Source: RGIG3102 sp964369975
GTDB lineage: Bacteria; Bacillota; Clostridia; Oscillospirales; Ruminococcaceae
Direction: 5' to 3'
DNA length: 64,000 nt
Assembly: GCA_964369975.1 (NCBI GenBank)
Contig: CAYJFZ010000002.1
Location: 62,001-126,000, forward strand
Shown: positions 1 through 7,950 of the stretch, one piece after another
Layout: each line of letters begins with the position of its first letter
How positions within the stretch are numbered: position 1 is the first letter of the stretch
The notes under the pieces: generated by a model
What the model was told of the DNA's origin: nothing
Seen by the model: only the letters and a program-made list of their open reading frames with translations
The model's database searches: none
Made by a program: the position numbers and the translations under genes

Positions 1-1
1 T

Positions 2-31
2 AAAGATTTTTTAAGGGGGGCGAGTAAATAA
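2..31 (+). CDS. Possible 3' tail of rnfC (partial)
   Basis: Frame 2 is open from the window edge and stops with a TAA that overlaps the rnfD ATG (TAATG). rnfC normally precedes rnfD in clostridial operons, so this may be its last nine codons. The other two frames also stop within 14 bases, so the assignment rests on gene order only and is weak. Confidence 0.3.
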   Translation, partial: KDFLRGASK

Positions 32-1320
32 TGAAATTATTTGTATCACAGGGTCCTCATACCTCAGCTAAAGAAACTTCAACTTCTATTATGCAAAAGG
101 TAGTTATAGCTACAATACCAGCTATTTTAGCTTCAGTGCTAATTTTCGGTGTTAACGCTGCTTTATTAATTGCAGTAACAGTGGCTTCAAGCGTAGGTTT
201 TGAGTACCTTTATCAAAAAGCATTTAAACTACCGATTACAATAGGGGATTACTCAGCAGTTGTAACAGGTATACTTTTAGCTTTTAACTTACCTCCAAGT
301 CTTCCTTTATGGATGGCTGTATTAGCAGCTTTTGTTGCGATAGTTGTAACAAAACAATTATTTGGCGGCATAGGCTTTAACTTTGCAAATCCAGCGATAG
401 TTTCAAGAATAGTAATGACACTGTCATTTACTTCTTATATGAATACATGGGTATTCCCACAAAGCTTTGCTAACAGCGATGTATTAGCAACAGCTACACC
501 TTTAGCAGCTTACAGAGCAGGCGCACAAGTTCCTGTGATGGATATGCTTTTAGGTACAACAGGCGGCGTTTTAGGTGAAACAAGTGCTATAGCCTTAATT
601 TTAGGTGGTTTATACTTAGTTATCACTAAAGTTATTACTCCAACAATCCCACTTACTTATATCGGTGGTGTTGCAGTTATGGCTGTGCTTTTAGGCCAAG
701 ATCCAGTAGTGTATGTATTAGGTGGTGGTTTATTATTAGGTGCTATTTTCATGGCAACTGATTATACAACAAGCCCTTACACAACAAAAGGTAAAATCAT
801 ATTCGGTTTAGGCCTTGCGTTTATAACAGTTATGATTAGAGCCTTTGGCTCAACGACTGAAGGTGTTTCATTCGCTATATTAATTATGAACATCTTAGTT
901 CCTTATATCAATAGAGCAACAAGACAAAAAACTTTAGATGGCGAGCCTGATACAAAAACAAAGAAATTTGCTTTAGTAGTTGGCGCTATCATAGTTATTC
1001 CTACAGTAATAGCAGCAGTACAATTAGGTTCTGTTTTATTCTCATCTGCAACAATAACTTCTGTATACGGCTGGGAAAGTAATGTCGTAGCAACAGTAGA
1101 ATTTGATGATGCAGGCGCAATTTCATCAGTTGTATTTGATACATCAGGTGAAACAGATGGCTTTGGTAAGCCGGTAGGTGATAACGCAGAATTTGCAGAG
1201 CAATTTATAGGCTTTACTACTTCAAGTGAAGTTAGTGTTGATGTGGTAGCTGGTGCTACAAAAACATCGAATGCTGCTATAGATGCTGTTAAACTAGCCT
1301 TAGATGAAAACAATAACTAA
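31..1320 (+). CDS. rnfD: Rnf complex subunit D with extra C-terminal FMN-binding domain
   Basis: Membrane subunit of the ion-translocating ferredoxin:NAD oxidoreductase; a homologue of NqrB. Residues 1-310 form the multi-helix RnfD body. The ATATP stretch (Thr156) is the expected covalent FMN attachment site. After one more membrane segment (about 323-346), residues 353-429 form an FMN_bind domain like that of RnfG, ending in DVVAGATKTS with Thr420 as candidate flavinylation residue. Typical RnfD is about 310-350 residues, so this tail of about 80 is extra. The AAGGGGGG ribosome site precedes the ATG. First complete gene of the window; rnfG follows after 20 bases. Confidence 0.93.
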   Translation: MKLFVSQGPHTSAKETSTSIMQKVVIATIPAILASVLIFGVNAALLIAVTVASSVGFEYLYQKAFKLPITIGDYSAVVTGILLAFNLPPSLPLWMAVLAAFVAIVVTKQLFGGIGFNFANPAIVSRIVMTLSFTSYMNTWVFPQSFANSDVLATATPLAAYRAGAQVPVMDMLLGTTGGVLGETSAIALILGGLYLVITKVITPTIPLTYIGGVAVMAVLLGQDPVVYVLGGGLLLGAIFMATDYTTSPYTTKGKIIFGLGLAFITVMIRAFGSTTEGVSFAILIMNILVPYINRATRQKTLDGEPDTKTKKFALVVGAIIVIPTVIAAVQLGSVLFSSATITSVYGWESNVVATVEFDDAGAISSVVFDTSGETDGFGKPVGDNAEFAEQFIGFTTSSEVSVDVVAGATKTSNAAIDAVKLALDENNN

Positions 1321-1340
1321 CAGAAAGGAACAAAGGTAAA

Positions 1341-2273
1341 ATGAATAAAAACTCCACATGGAATGATATTGTAAAACCCGTTGTAGTCCTAACTGTTATA
1401 TGTGCTGTCACAGCAGGTCTTTTAGGCTTAACACAAAGTTTTACACAACCAATAATAGACGAAAATGCAAGAAAAGTTGCAGAACAAGCAAGAATTGAAT
1501 TGCTTCCTGAGGCTGAAAGTTTTACACAAATAGAAGTAGAAATGGCTAATGTTTTAGAGCTTTACGCTTCTGATAACAACGTAGGGCATACAATTTCATC
1601 ACAAGGCCAAGGTTATGGCGGTATGGTTAAAATGATGATTGCTTTAGATACAGATGGCAATATTTCTAACATAAAAGTTTTAGAAATGATGGAAACTCCT
1701 GGTATCGGTGATAAAATTTATGATCCTGATTTCTTAAATCAATTCGTAGGCAAAAATGAAGAATTTACAACTTCAAACATAGATGTAATATCAGGAACAA
1801 CGATTTCTTCAAACGCAGTAATTTCAGCTATGAACTCAGCTTTAACTGCTTATAACGCAACTGTAAAAGGTGAGGTTATAGTAGAGAAAACTTTAGAGCA
1901 AAAATTAGGTGAATTATACGGTGAGGGTAGCAGTGAAGCGGTATTATCAACTGATTACTCACACGCAGATGCAAAAGAATTCTACACAACTGATACAGGC
2001 ATCATCATAGCAGTAGAACAACCTGGCTATGAAGACGGTATGGTTACAACTTATGTAGCCTTTAACGAGGACAAAACAGTTGTAGGAATTCATATAGATA
2101 CTTCAACTCAAACTCCTGGTATAGGCACAAAAGTAGAAGACGATAGTTTTACTCAAAATTTTGTAGGCATCACTTCAGTTGATGGTATAGATGTTATAGC
2201 AAATGTAACATTCACATCAGATGCAGTAATTGATGCAGTGGAAATAGCCTTAGCTATTATTGCCACAATATAA
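1341..2273 (+). CDS. rnfG: Rnf complex subunit G with tandem FMN-binding domains
   Basis: RnfG carries covalent FMN on the outer face of the membrane. There is one N-terminal helix (about 12-32). A canonical FMN_bind domain spans about 80-165, with GYGG, ETPGIG and the DVISGTT motif (Thr154). A second copy spans about 215-305; it keeps the TPGIG motif but has DVIANVT (Thr290) in place of the SGAT consensus. The protein is 310 residues, against roughly 180-210 for ordinary RnfG. The second copy looks like a tandem duplication whose flavinylation motif has decayed or diverged. Confidence 0.92.
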   Translation: MNKNSTWNDIVKPVVVLTVICAVTAGLLGLTQSFTQPIIDENARKVAEQARIELLPEAESFTQIEVEMANVLELYASDNNVGHTISSQGQGYGGMVKMMIALDTDGNISNIKVLEMMETPGIGDKIYDPDFLNQFVGKNEEFTTSNIDVISGTTISSNAVISAMNSALTAYNATVKGEVIVEKTLEQKLGELYGEGSSEAVLSTDYSHADAKEFYTTDTGIIIAVEQPGYEDGMVTTYVAFNEDKTVVGIHIDTSTQTPGIGTKVEDDSFTQNFVGITSVDGIDVIANVTFTSDAVIDAVEIALAIIATI

Positions 2274-2292
2274 GAAAGGAGCGTAGATTAAA

Positions 2293-3003
2293 ATGGAAAA
2301 AACAAAAAACAATAGATGGAAACTCTTAACTGCGGGCCTTTTGAAAGAAAACCCTGTTTTAAAACTTGTTTTAGGTACTTGCCCAGCCCTTGCTGTTACA
2401 ACATTAGCTGTGAACGGACTTGGTATGGGTGTAGCTTCAACATTCGTTTTATTAGGCTCAAACATAGTTATTTCAGCACTTAGAAAAGTAATCCCAGATA
2501 AAGTTAGAATACCTGCTTATATAACAGTTATCGCTGGCTTTGTTACAATAGTACAAATGCTTGTAAAAGCGTTCGTGCCAGCATTAGATGCATCTTTAGG
2601 TGTATTTTTACCGCTAATAGTTGTTAACTGTATCATCTTAGGAAGAGCAGAAATGTTCGCTTCAAAAAATACAGTTGTTGATGCAGCTATAGATGGCTTA
2701 GGTATGGGTATAGGCTTTACATTAACTTTAGTATTAATGGGCTCTATACGTGAATTATTAGGCGCTGGTACATTATTCGGTATATCAATTACTCAAGGCT
2801 TAATTCCTCCTATGAGTATATTTATCTCACCTCCAGGTGGCTTTTTCATCTTTGGTATTCTTATGGCTGCTGCTGTAAAACTTGAAATAGCAGATGTAAA
2901 CAAAGTTTCAAAACTTGGCGATGGTAAAGGCTGTGTAGGCGGCTGTATAGGCTGTAAATATGCACTTCCACCGAGTGAAGAAGTACAAGAAGGGGGCAAA
3001 TAA
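2293..3003 (+). CDS. rnfE: Rnf complex subunit E
   Basis: Polytopic subunit of the RnfA/RnfE pair. In this family the pair shares a membrane-embedded Fe-S centre held by conserved cysteines; GTCP (Cys30) and VNCI (Cys113) are the candidates here. Six hydrophobic segments are visible, and the length (236) is slightly above normal. The C-terminal tail adds a small cysteine cluster, GCVGGCIGC (Cys214, 218, 221), before a charged end. It starts after AAGGAG with rnfG 19 bases upstream, and rnfA begins 2 bases after its stop. Confidence 0.93.
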   Translation: MEKTKNNRWKLLTAGLLKENPVLKLVLGTCPALAVTTLAVNGLGMGVASTFVLLGSNIVISALRKVIPDKVRIPAYITVIAGFVTIVQMLVKAFVPALDASLGVFLPLIVVNCIILGRAEMFASKNTVVDAAIDGLGMGIGFTLTLVLMGSIRELLGAGTLFGISITQGLIPPMSIFISPPGGFFIFGILMAAAVKLEIADVNKVSKLGDGKGCVGGCIGCKYALPPSEEVQEGGK

Positions 3004-3005
3004 TT

Positions 3006-3605
3006 ATGGCAATGAGATTAGCGGCTATATTTTTTAGCATGACATTAGTTAATAACTATGTTTTAGTAAAGTTTTTAGGTATTTGTCCATTCTTAGGTGT
3101 TTCTAAAAAATTAGACTCATCAGTAGGTATGTCAGCGGCGGTTACCTTCGTTATGGTTATGGCAACAGCTGTTACATGGCCGATATACACATATTTATTA
3201 TTTCCAAATGGTTTAGAATATTTAAACACAATTAGTTTTATTATAATCATTGCATCTTTAGTGCAATTAGTTGAGATAGTACTAAAAAAGTTCATCCCAG
3301 CTTTATATAAATCTTTAGGTGTATTCTTACCACTTATTACTACAAACTGTGCGATATTAGGCGTTACACTTCTTAACATTGAAAGTGGATATAACTACTT
3401 AGAAAGCTTAGTGGCATCTTTTGGCGCAGGTATAGGTTTCTTAATAGCTATGGTTTTATTCACAGGTGTTAGAAGTACACTTGAATACGCAAAACCACCA
3501 AAATCTTTTGAAGGTCTTCCAATTACTTTAGTTGCTGCATCAATGGTATCAGTATCATTCATGGGCTTCGGCGGTATTATTGAAAGCATCTTCGGCTCAA
3601 TATAA
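3006..3605 (+). CDS. rnfA: Rnf complex subunit A
   Basis: Partner of RnfE, 199 residues, about the usual length, with six membrane helices. The two conserved cysteine motifs GICPFLG and TTNCAILG match the half-sites proposed to hold an intramembrane [2Fe-2S] cluster with RnfE. The GGGGGC sequence inside the rnfE end serves as ribosome site, indicating translational coupling. rnfB follows after 15 bases with GGGAGG. Confidence 0.95.
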   Translation: MAMRLAAIFFSMTLVNNYVLVKFLGICPFLGVSKKLDSSVGMSAAVTFVMVMATAVTWPIYTYLLFPNGLEYLNTISFIIIIASLVQLVEIVLKKFIPALYKSLGVFLPLITTNCAILGVTLLNIESGYNYLESLVASFGAGIGFLIAMVLFTGVRSTLEYAKPPKSFEGLPITLVAASMVSVSFMGFGGIIESIFGSI

Positions 3606-3620
3606 CGGGAGGCATAAAAT

Positions 3621-4421
3621 ATGAATGTTAGTATAATGACTGCAATATTAATTATTGCCGGTACAGGTGTTATAGCGGGTGTAGGCTTAGTTTTAGCAGC
3701 AAAGTTTATGTATGTTTATGAAGACCCAAGAGTGGGCGAGGTAAACGAGTGTTTACCGGGTGCTAACTGTGGTGCTTGTGGATATGCGGGCTGTGCTGAC
3801 TATGCAAAAGCAATAGTTGAAAATGATGAAGAAATAAATCTTTGTACACCTGGTGGCCCTAGCACAATAACAGCAGTAGGTAAGGTTATGGGCAAAGTAG
3901 CAAGTGCTTTAGGTAGCAAAAAAGCTGTTGTAGCTTGCCAAGGTTTTGACTTTAACACAACGACAAAGTTTGAATATCAAGGTATTAAGACTTGTTCAGC
4001 AGCATCTAAAATTTACGCAGGCCCTGGTGCTTGTAGCTATGGCTGTTTAGGCTTTGGCGACTGTGTAGTATCTTGTAAATTTGATGCTATCAAAGTTGTA
4101 AATGGTGTAGCTGTAGTCTTACATGAAAAATGTACAGGCTGTGGTGCTTGTGCCAAAGTTTGTCCTAAGTTTATCATTGAGATTATGCCTGATGATATTA
4201 ACCCTACAGTACTATGCAAAAACTGTGATAAAGGCGCTGTTACAAGAAAAGTATGTAAAACAGGCTGTATCTCTTGTACAAGATGTGCAAGAGTTTGCCC
4301 AACAAACGCAATTACTATTGAAAACAACATAGCTTATATCACTCCTGAACTTTGTATCTCTTGTATGCAATGTGAAAGCGAATGCCCAACAAAAGCAATT
4401 CAAGTAGCAAACTTTAGATAA
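3621..4421 (+). CDS. rnfB: Rnf complex subunit B, polyferredoxin
   Basis: Electron-input subunit that takes electrons from reduced ferredoxin. One N-terminal membrane helix (about 5-28) is followed by the 4Fe-4S domain (CLPGANCGACGYAGC, Cys44/50/53/58). Several cysteine sets follow: Cys138/142/148/152, CTGCGAC (171-181), CISCTRC with Cys226, and CISCMQC (245-255). This is the typical RnfB core plus ferredoxin repeats. It is the last gene of the operon and is followed immediately by a strong terminator. Confidence 0.95.
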   Translation: MNVSIMTAILIIAGTGVIAGVGLVLAAKFMYVYEDPRVGEVNECLPGANCGACGYAGCADYAKAIVENDEEINLCTPGGPSTITAVGKVMGKVASALGSKKAVVACQGFDFNTTTKFEYQGIKTCSAASKIYAGPGACSYGCLGFGDCVVSCKFDAIKVVNGVAVVLHEKCTGCGACAKVCPKFIIEIMPDDINPTVLCKNCDKGAVTRKVCKTGCISCTRCARVCPTNAITIENNIAYITPELCISCMQCESECPTKAIQVANFR

Positions 4422-4428
4422 AATTATA

Positions 4429-4459
4429 AAAATCCTCTATTTATATAGAGGATTTTTTT
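4429..4459 (+). terminator. Rho-independent terminator of the rnf operon
   Basis: AATCCTCTAT and ATAGAGGATT form a 10-bp perfect stem with a TTAT loop, followed by a run of Ts. It lies 8 bases after the rnfB stop. Confidence 0.93.
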
Positions 4460-4486
4460 GTTTAATAAATTTTGAAGCTTGTGATA

Positions 4487-4528
4487 AAATAAACAAATCT
4501 TGATTTATTTTACAAATTTCGGTAATAT
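4487..4528 (+). promoter_or_regulatory. Promoter and candidate self-operator of the MarR gene
   Basis: TTGATT (4500-4505) and TAATAT (4523-4528) are separated by 17 bases. An A+T-rich imperfect palindrome (AAATAAA...TTTATTT, 4487-4510) covers the -35 box, a common arrangement for autorepression by MarR proteins. Operator status is inferred. Confidence 0.55.
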
Positions 4529-4556
4529 AAAAGAAAAGCCTAAAGGAAAAAAATAA

Positions 4557-4970
4557 ATGTTATATGAGATTAGAAAAGTTTATAAGAAAATTAAGTATCG
4601 CTTATTAATAAGGATTTTAGACATATCAAATGCAAAAGATTTATCAGTTGCAGATGTTTTATTTTTAGAATTTTTAAGCGTGATAGAAACGGATATAACA
4701 ATCCAAGATTTTGCAAGGCAAATAAAAATGCCACCATCGAGTTTGTCATATACATTAAATTCTTTAGAAAAAAAAGGCTATATCGAAAGAGTGCAAAATA
4801 AGGATGATAAAAGAAAATTCACTATCAAAATATCTCCAAAATATGAAAAAGAACTCTTTAAAGAAGAAAAATATATAAGGATGCTCGCTTTAAGGCTAAA
4901 AGCAGATATTCCTATTGAAAATCAAGATACTTACAAAACTATTATAATGCATATAGATGATGAAATTTAA
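4557..4970 (+). CDS. MarR family transcriptional regulator
   Basis: A 137-residue winged-helix protein. Residues 50-100 hold the helix-turn-helix and wing (IQDFARQIKMPPSSLSYTLN, then KDDKRKF), which match MarR DNA-binding domains. Charged helices at both ends are likely the dimer interface. It starts after AAAGGA with its own promoter, so it is separate from rnf. No partner gene (efflux pump or enzyme) is adjacent, so the ligand and targets are unknown. Confidence 0.85.
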   Translation: MLYEIRKVYKKIKYRLLIRILDISNAKDLSVADVLFLEFLSVIETDITIQDFARQIKMPPSSLSYTLNSLEKKGYIERVQNKDDKRKFTIKISPKYEKELFKEEKYIRMLALRLKADIPIENQDTYKTIIMHIDDEI

Positions 4971-4973
4971 ACA

Positions 4974-5009
4974 AAAAGCATTAACTGATAATCAGTTAAT
5001 GCTTTTTTA
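4974..5009. terminator. Bidirectional terminator
   Basis: AGCATTAACTGAT and ATCAGTTAATGCT form a long stem flanked by A and T runs. It serves both the MarR gene (+) and the convergent membrane-protein gene (-). Confidence 0.9.
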
Positions 5010-6776
5010 TTATTTATCTTTTTTAAATAATATTGGATTTTTCTTTTTAGTTGCTGGTTTTTTATCGGTTGATTTAAATAAGATTTTTCCATCTTTATTT
5101 TTAGTAATTTGAATGGTTTCTTCTTTTTTAGCAGTAGCGGGTTCAGTAGAAGCAAGTGGATTTTGAGCTTTTGGCTGTGATTTTATTTTGGATGTTTCTT
5201 CTTTCGCTTTGGATGTTTCTTCTTCTGTATCCATATAATTTAATTGTGAGGCGAATATTCTGTTAAAGACAGCTTCTGCGTCTTCCTCCTCATCATCTTC
5301 TTCTACAGCCTTAATGTCAACTACTGGTGTTTGTAATTCTTTAGATGTTTTATTAAATAATTCATTATTTGTTTGCTCTTGTATATTTTCATCTTTTTGC
5401 AGTAAAGAAGGAGCTGTTTCTTCTTTTGTTTCTTGTGTTAAATCTTCGCTCGGTGAATCATCAATAGCAGTAGTTTTAACTTGTGTTATTTCGTTTTCAA
5501 AAGTGTTAGTTTTTTCTTGTGAGAATAAGCTACTTATATTAATAATGTTTTCATTTTCATCTAAAGACTGAGTTATATCAGTGTTTTCTATAATTTCTTC
5601 ATTAGCTACTTGTCTTATGTTTTCCTCAGGGAATAAGCTTAGAACATTGCTACTCACAGGCTCTTTTTCAAATTGAGAGAATAAATCACTAATTTTTAAG
5701 TTTTCTTCATCTTCATTAAGCTTTTGAGTATCAGCAGTAGCGTTTAAATTTTCTAAAGGTTTTTCAATAGATAAATTATCATCAGCTTTTATGAAAGATG
5801 ATGTTTTTAAATCTTCTTCATCACTACTTTCATCTAATTCTTCTTTTGGTAATTCTCCAAATAAAGAGGCAAAAGCAGCACTTTTATCAAATTCTTCGTC
5901 TTCATCTTCATCGAAAGGAGTAGTTATTATTGGGCTAATATCTTCCTTGGTTTTAGTATTTTGAATAGGCTTGTCTGTATCTAATAAAACAACAGACTCA
6001 TCATAAATATCCTCAAAATCTTCTGCTGATATAAAGTTTACTTGTGATTTTAAAGAAGTGAAAGTTAATAAGCTGAAAATAGCAAGGCAGGTATAGCCTA
6101 AGAATATATATGTATCAGGGCTTGAAAAACTGACATTTGGAAACATAAATAGAAAATCGGCTGTATACGCAACACCTAAAGAAATAAAAGCTAAAACACT
6201 AAAAAATGATAAAGCATATGCCTTTGATATTTTTGGAAAAAGTATTGTTCTAAATAAATAAAGCGTAAATGTTAATAATAAAATACTTGAAATACTATTA
6301 AATAAATAATCTGTATTGCTTGTAGTAGATACATCTAATACAATCGATTGTAAACACAGCCTTATACCAAAAGTTAAAATAGGTATAATATAAATTAAAT
6401 GTAGTAGTTTTTTGTCGCTCTCAATTAAACTGAAAATCACAAAGCCTACACCGCCTATTAAATAATAAACAGTATACCACTGCATATTCGACATAGTTAA
6501 AAGAAAAACGCCTATAAATAATGCGCCAGCAAGCAATGTGAAAAACTTATTAACTACAGACGAAGTGTATTTTTCAAAAGACTTATTAGTCCACATAAGT
6601 ACGCTTGTGCAAAGGGCTATTATTAAAACTAATGCTAAAATCATATAGTTTGAAATTATCCCAGGATGCCCGTTGAGCATAGAGAATTCCCTTAACAAAT
6701 TATCAATTTCATACATTCTTGCACCAATGGCAAAAACACCTATTAAAACAAGTAACGCATTTAGAAAAAATATCAT
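5010..6776 (-). CDS. Polytopic membrane protein with long acidic SLF-repeat tail, function unknown
   Basis: 588 residues. The first 245 or so contain about eight hydrophobic segments. Residues 250-510 are highly acidic and low in complexity, probably disordered, and the last 70 are lysine-rich (ends KKDK). Inside the acidic part a short hydrophobic motif recurs: ASLFGEL (about 303-309), SDLFSQF (363-369), LSLFPEE (379-385), SSLFSQE (415-421) and FNRIFASQL near 505. Such repeats suggest multivalent docking of a partner protein. I recognise no family. Divergent from spoIID, convergent with the MarR gene. Confidence 0.75.
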   Translation of the reverse strand: MIFFLNALLVLIGVFAIGARMYEIDNLLREFSMLNGHPGIISNYMILALVLIIALCTSVLMWTNKSFEKYTSSVVNKFFTLLAGALFIGVFLLTMSNMQWYTVYYLIGGVGFVIFSLIESDKKLLHLIYIIPILTFGIRLCLQSIVLDVSTTSNTDYLFNSISSILLLTFTLYLFRTILFPKISKAYALSFFSVLAFISLGVAYTADFLFMFPNVSFSSPDTYIFLGYTCLAIFSLLTFTSLKSQVNFISAEDFEDIYDESVVLLDTDKPIQNTKTKEDISPIITTPFDEDEDEEFDKSAAFASLFGELPKEELDESSDEEDLKTSSFIKADDNLSIEKPLENLNATADTQKLNEDEENLKISDLFSQFEKEPVSSNVLSLFPEENIRQVANEEIIENTDITQSLDENENIINISSLFSQEKTNTFENEITQVKTTAIDDSPSEDLTQETKEETAPSLLQKDENIQEQTNNELFNKTSKELQTPVVDIKAVEEDDEEEDAEAVFNRIFASQLNYMDTEEETSKAKEETSKIKSQPKAQNPLASTEPATAKKEETIQITKNKDGKILFKSTDKKPATKKKNPILFKKDK

Positions 6777-6886
6777 ATTATACTCCTAAAGTAATATTTT
6801 TAAACTTTTAATAATAAAATTATAAATATATCTAATTGTAATACAAAACAACAAAAAATACAAGTAATAAAAGAAAGGATTAAAAA

Positions 6887-7903
6887 ATGAGGAAGTTTAT
6901 ATCAGTTTTTATAATTTTATTAGTTATTAATTTACTAACCCCGATACTGTTTTATACAGCAAATGGCCTTAGCGCACAGACTATTACAAGCCATAAAGAA
7001 CCAGAAGTTTTAGAAGAAAACACACCTGTTTTGCAAGAAGAGCCAATAGATAGTAGCGATGAGTTTGTATCCCTTTATGATTTACAAACAAGCAGTTTAA
7101 TACAGGTGCCATTACTTGATTATTTAATAGGGGTTGCAGCTTGTGAAATGCCAAGCTATTATGAAGAAGAAGCTTTAAAAGCGCAGATGATAAGTGCATA
7201 TAGCTATTATTTATATGCTATGGAAAACCCAAGTTATTTGCCTACCTCTTATGTGCCAGTTAATGAGAGCTTAATGCACGGCTATGCCTCAAAAGAAAAA
7301 CTTATGGATTACTGGCAAGTTAGCTTTAATGAGCATTACCCAAAATATCTAAGGGCAGCACAAGAAGTAATAGGAGAAGTAGTTATGTATCAAGGTAAAG
7401 TGGCTCTCACTTCTTACTATGCTGTTTCCTGCGGGACAACGCAGTCAAGCGTTGATGAATGGGGAAAAGAATTAGACTATTTAACGAATGTTGAAAGTCC
7501 CTTAGATGTAGTAAGCGATGATTACTTGCAAATGGCAAATTTTACAGTGCAGGAGATGTATGATAGATTAAATGCTAATTTTGCAGGCTTTTTAGAGCTT
7601 GATACTTCAACGGCAAGCGAGTGGTTTAGTGATATACAGTATACAAAAGGTGGCTATGTATCTGTAGTTAAAATAGGTGAAAGCTATGTAAACGGTAGCG
7701 ATTTTAGAACTGCTATGAATTTAGCTTCATCATCGTTTATGGTGTTTTTAGAAGATGGTGTTTTCTCAATAGCTACTAAAGGTTATGGACACGGGGTAGG
7801 GATGAGCCAGTTTGGTGCTAATGAAATGTCAAAAGAGAGAAAAACCTATAAAGAAATATTAAATCATTATTATCCAGGCACAATAGTTGTTGAAAATTCA
7901 TAA
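6887..7903 (+). CDS. spoIID: SpoIID/LytB-domain protein (stage II sporulation protein D-like)
   Basis: SpoIID is a membrane-anchored lytic transglycosylase that cuts denuded glycan strands during engulfment. Visible here: an N-terminal membrane anchor or signal (about 5-25), the SpoIID motif region LLDYLIGVAACEM (catalytic Glu), SCGTTQSS, and the C-terminal GYGHGVGMSQFGAN motif typical of the family. At 338 residues it is of normal length. It starts after AGAAAGGA. It suggests a sporulating ancestor or lineage, although SpoIID-domain proteins also occur outside sporulation. Confidence 0.88.
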   Translation: MRKFISVFIILLVINLLTPILFYTANGLSAQTITSHKEPEVLEENTPVLQEEPIDSSDEFVSLYDLQTSSLIQVPLLDYLIGVAACEMPSYYEEEALKAQMISAYSYYLYAMENPSYLPTSYVPVNESLMHGYASKEKLMDYWQVSFNEHYPKYLRAAQEVIGEVVMYQGKVALTSYYAVSCGTTQSSVDEWGKELDYLTNVESPLDVVSDDYLQMANFTVQEMYDRLNANFAGFLELDTSTASEWFSDIQYTKGGYVSVVKIGESYVNGSDFRTAMNLASSSFMVFLEDGVFSIATKGYGHGVGMSQFGANEMSKERKTYKEILNHYYPGTIVVENS

Positions 7904-7950
7904 ATTTTGATATATAATTAAATTAATTAATTTAAAAAGGAGAAAAAGCA

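Noticed and set aside
903..1313. Minus-strand open frame inside rnfD
   Set aside because: No ribosome site and unusual Ser/Thr/Ala-rich product; a shadow of rnfD. Other frames inside known genes were dismissed for the same reasons.
1081..1320. Possible frameshift artefact joining RnfD with a separate FMN protein
   Set aside because: There is no internal start with ribosome site and the linker includes a clean membrane helix, so a true fusion is more likely.
5280..5900. Acidic, repetitive stretch as a possible sequencing or repeat artefact
   Set aside because: The frame stays open through the region and the motifs differ in their codons, so it reads as real coding sequence.
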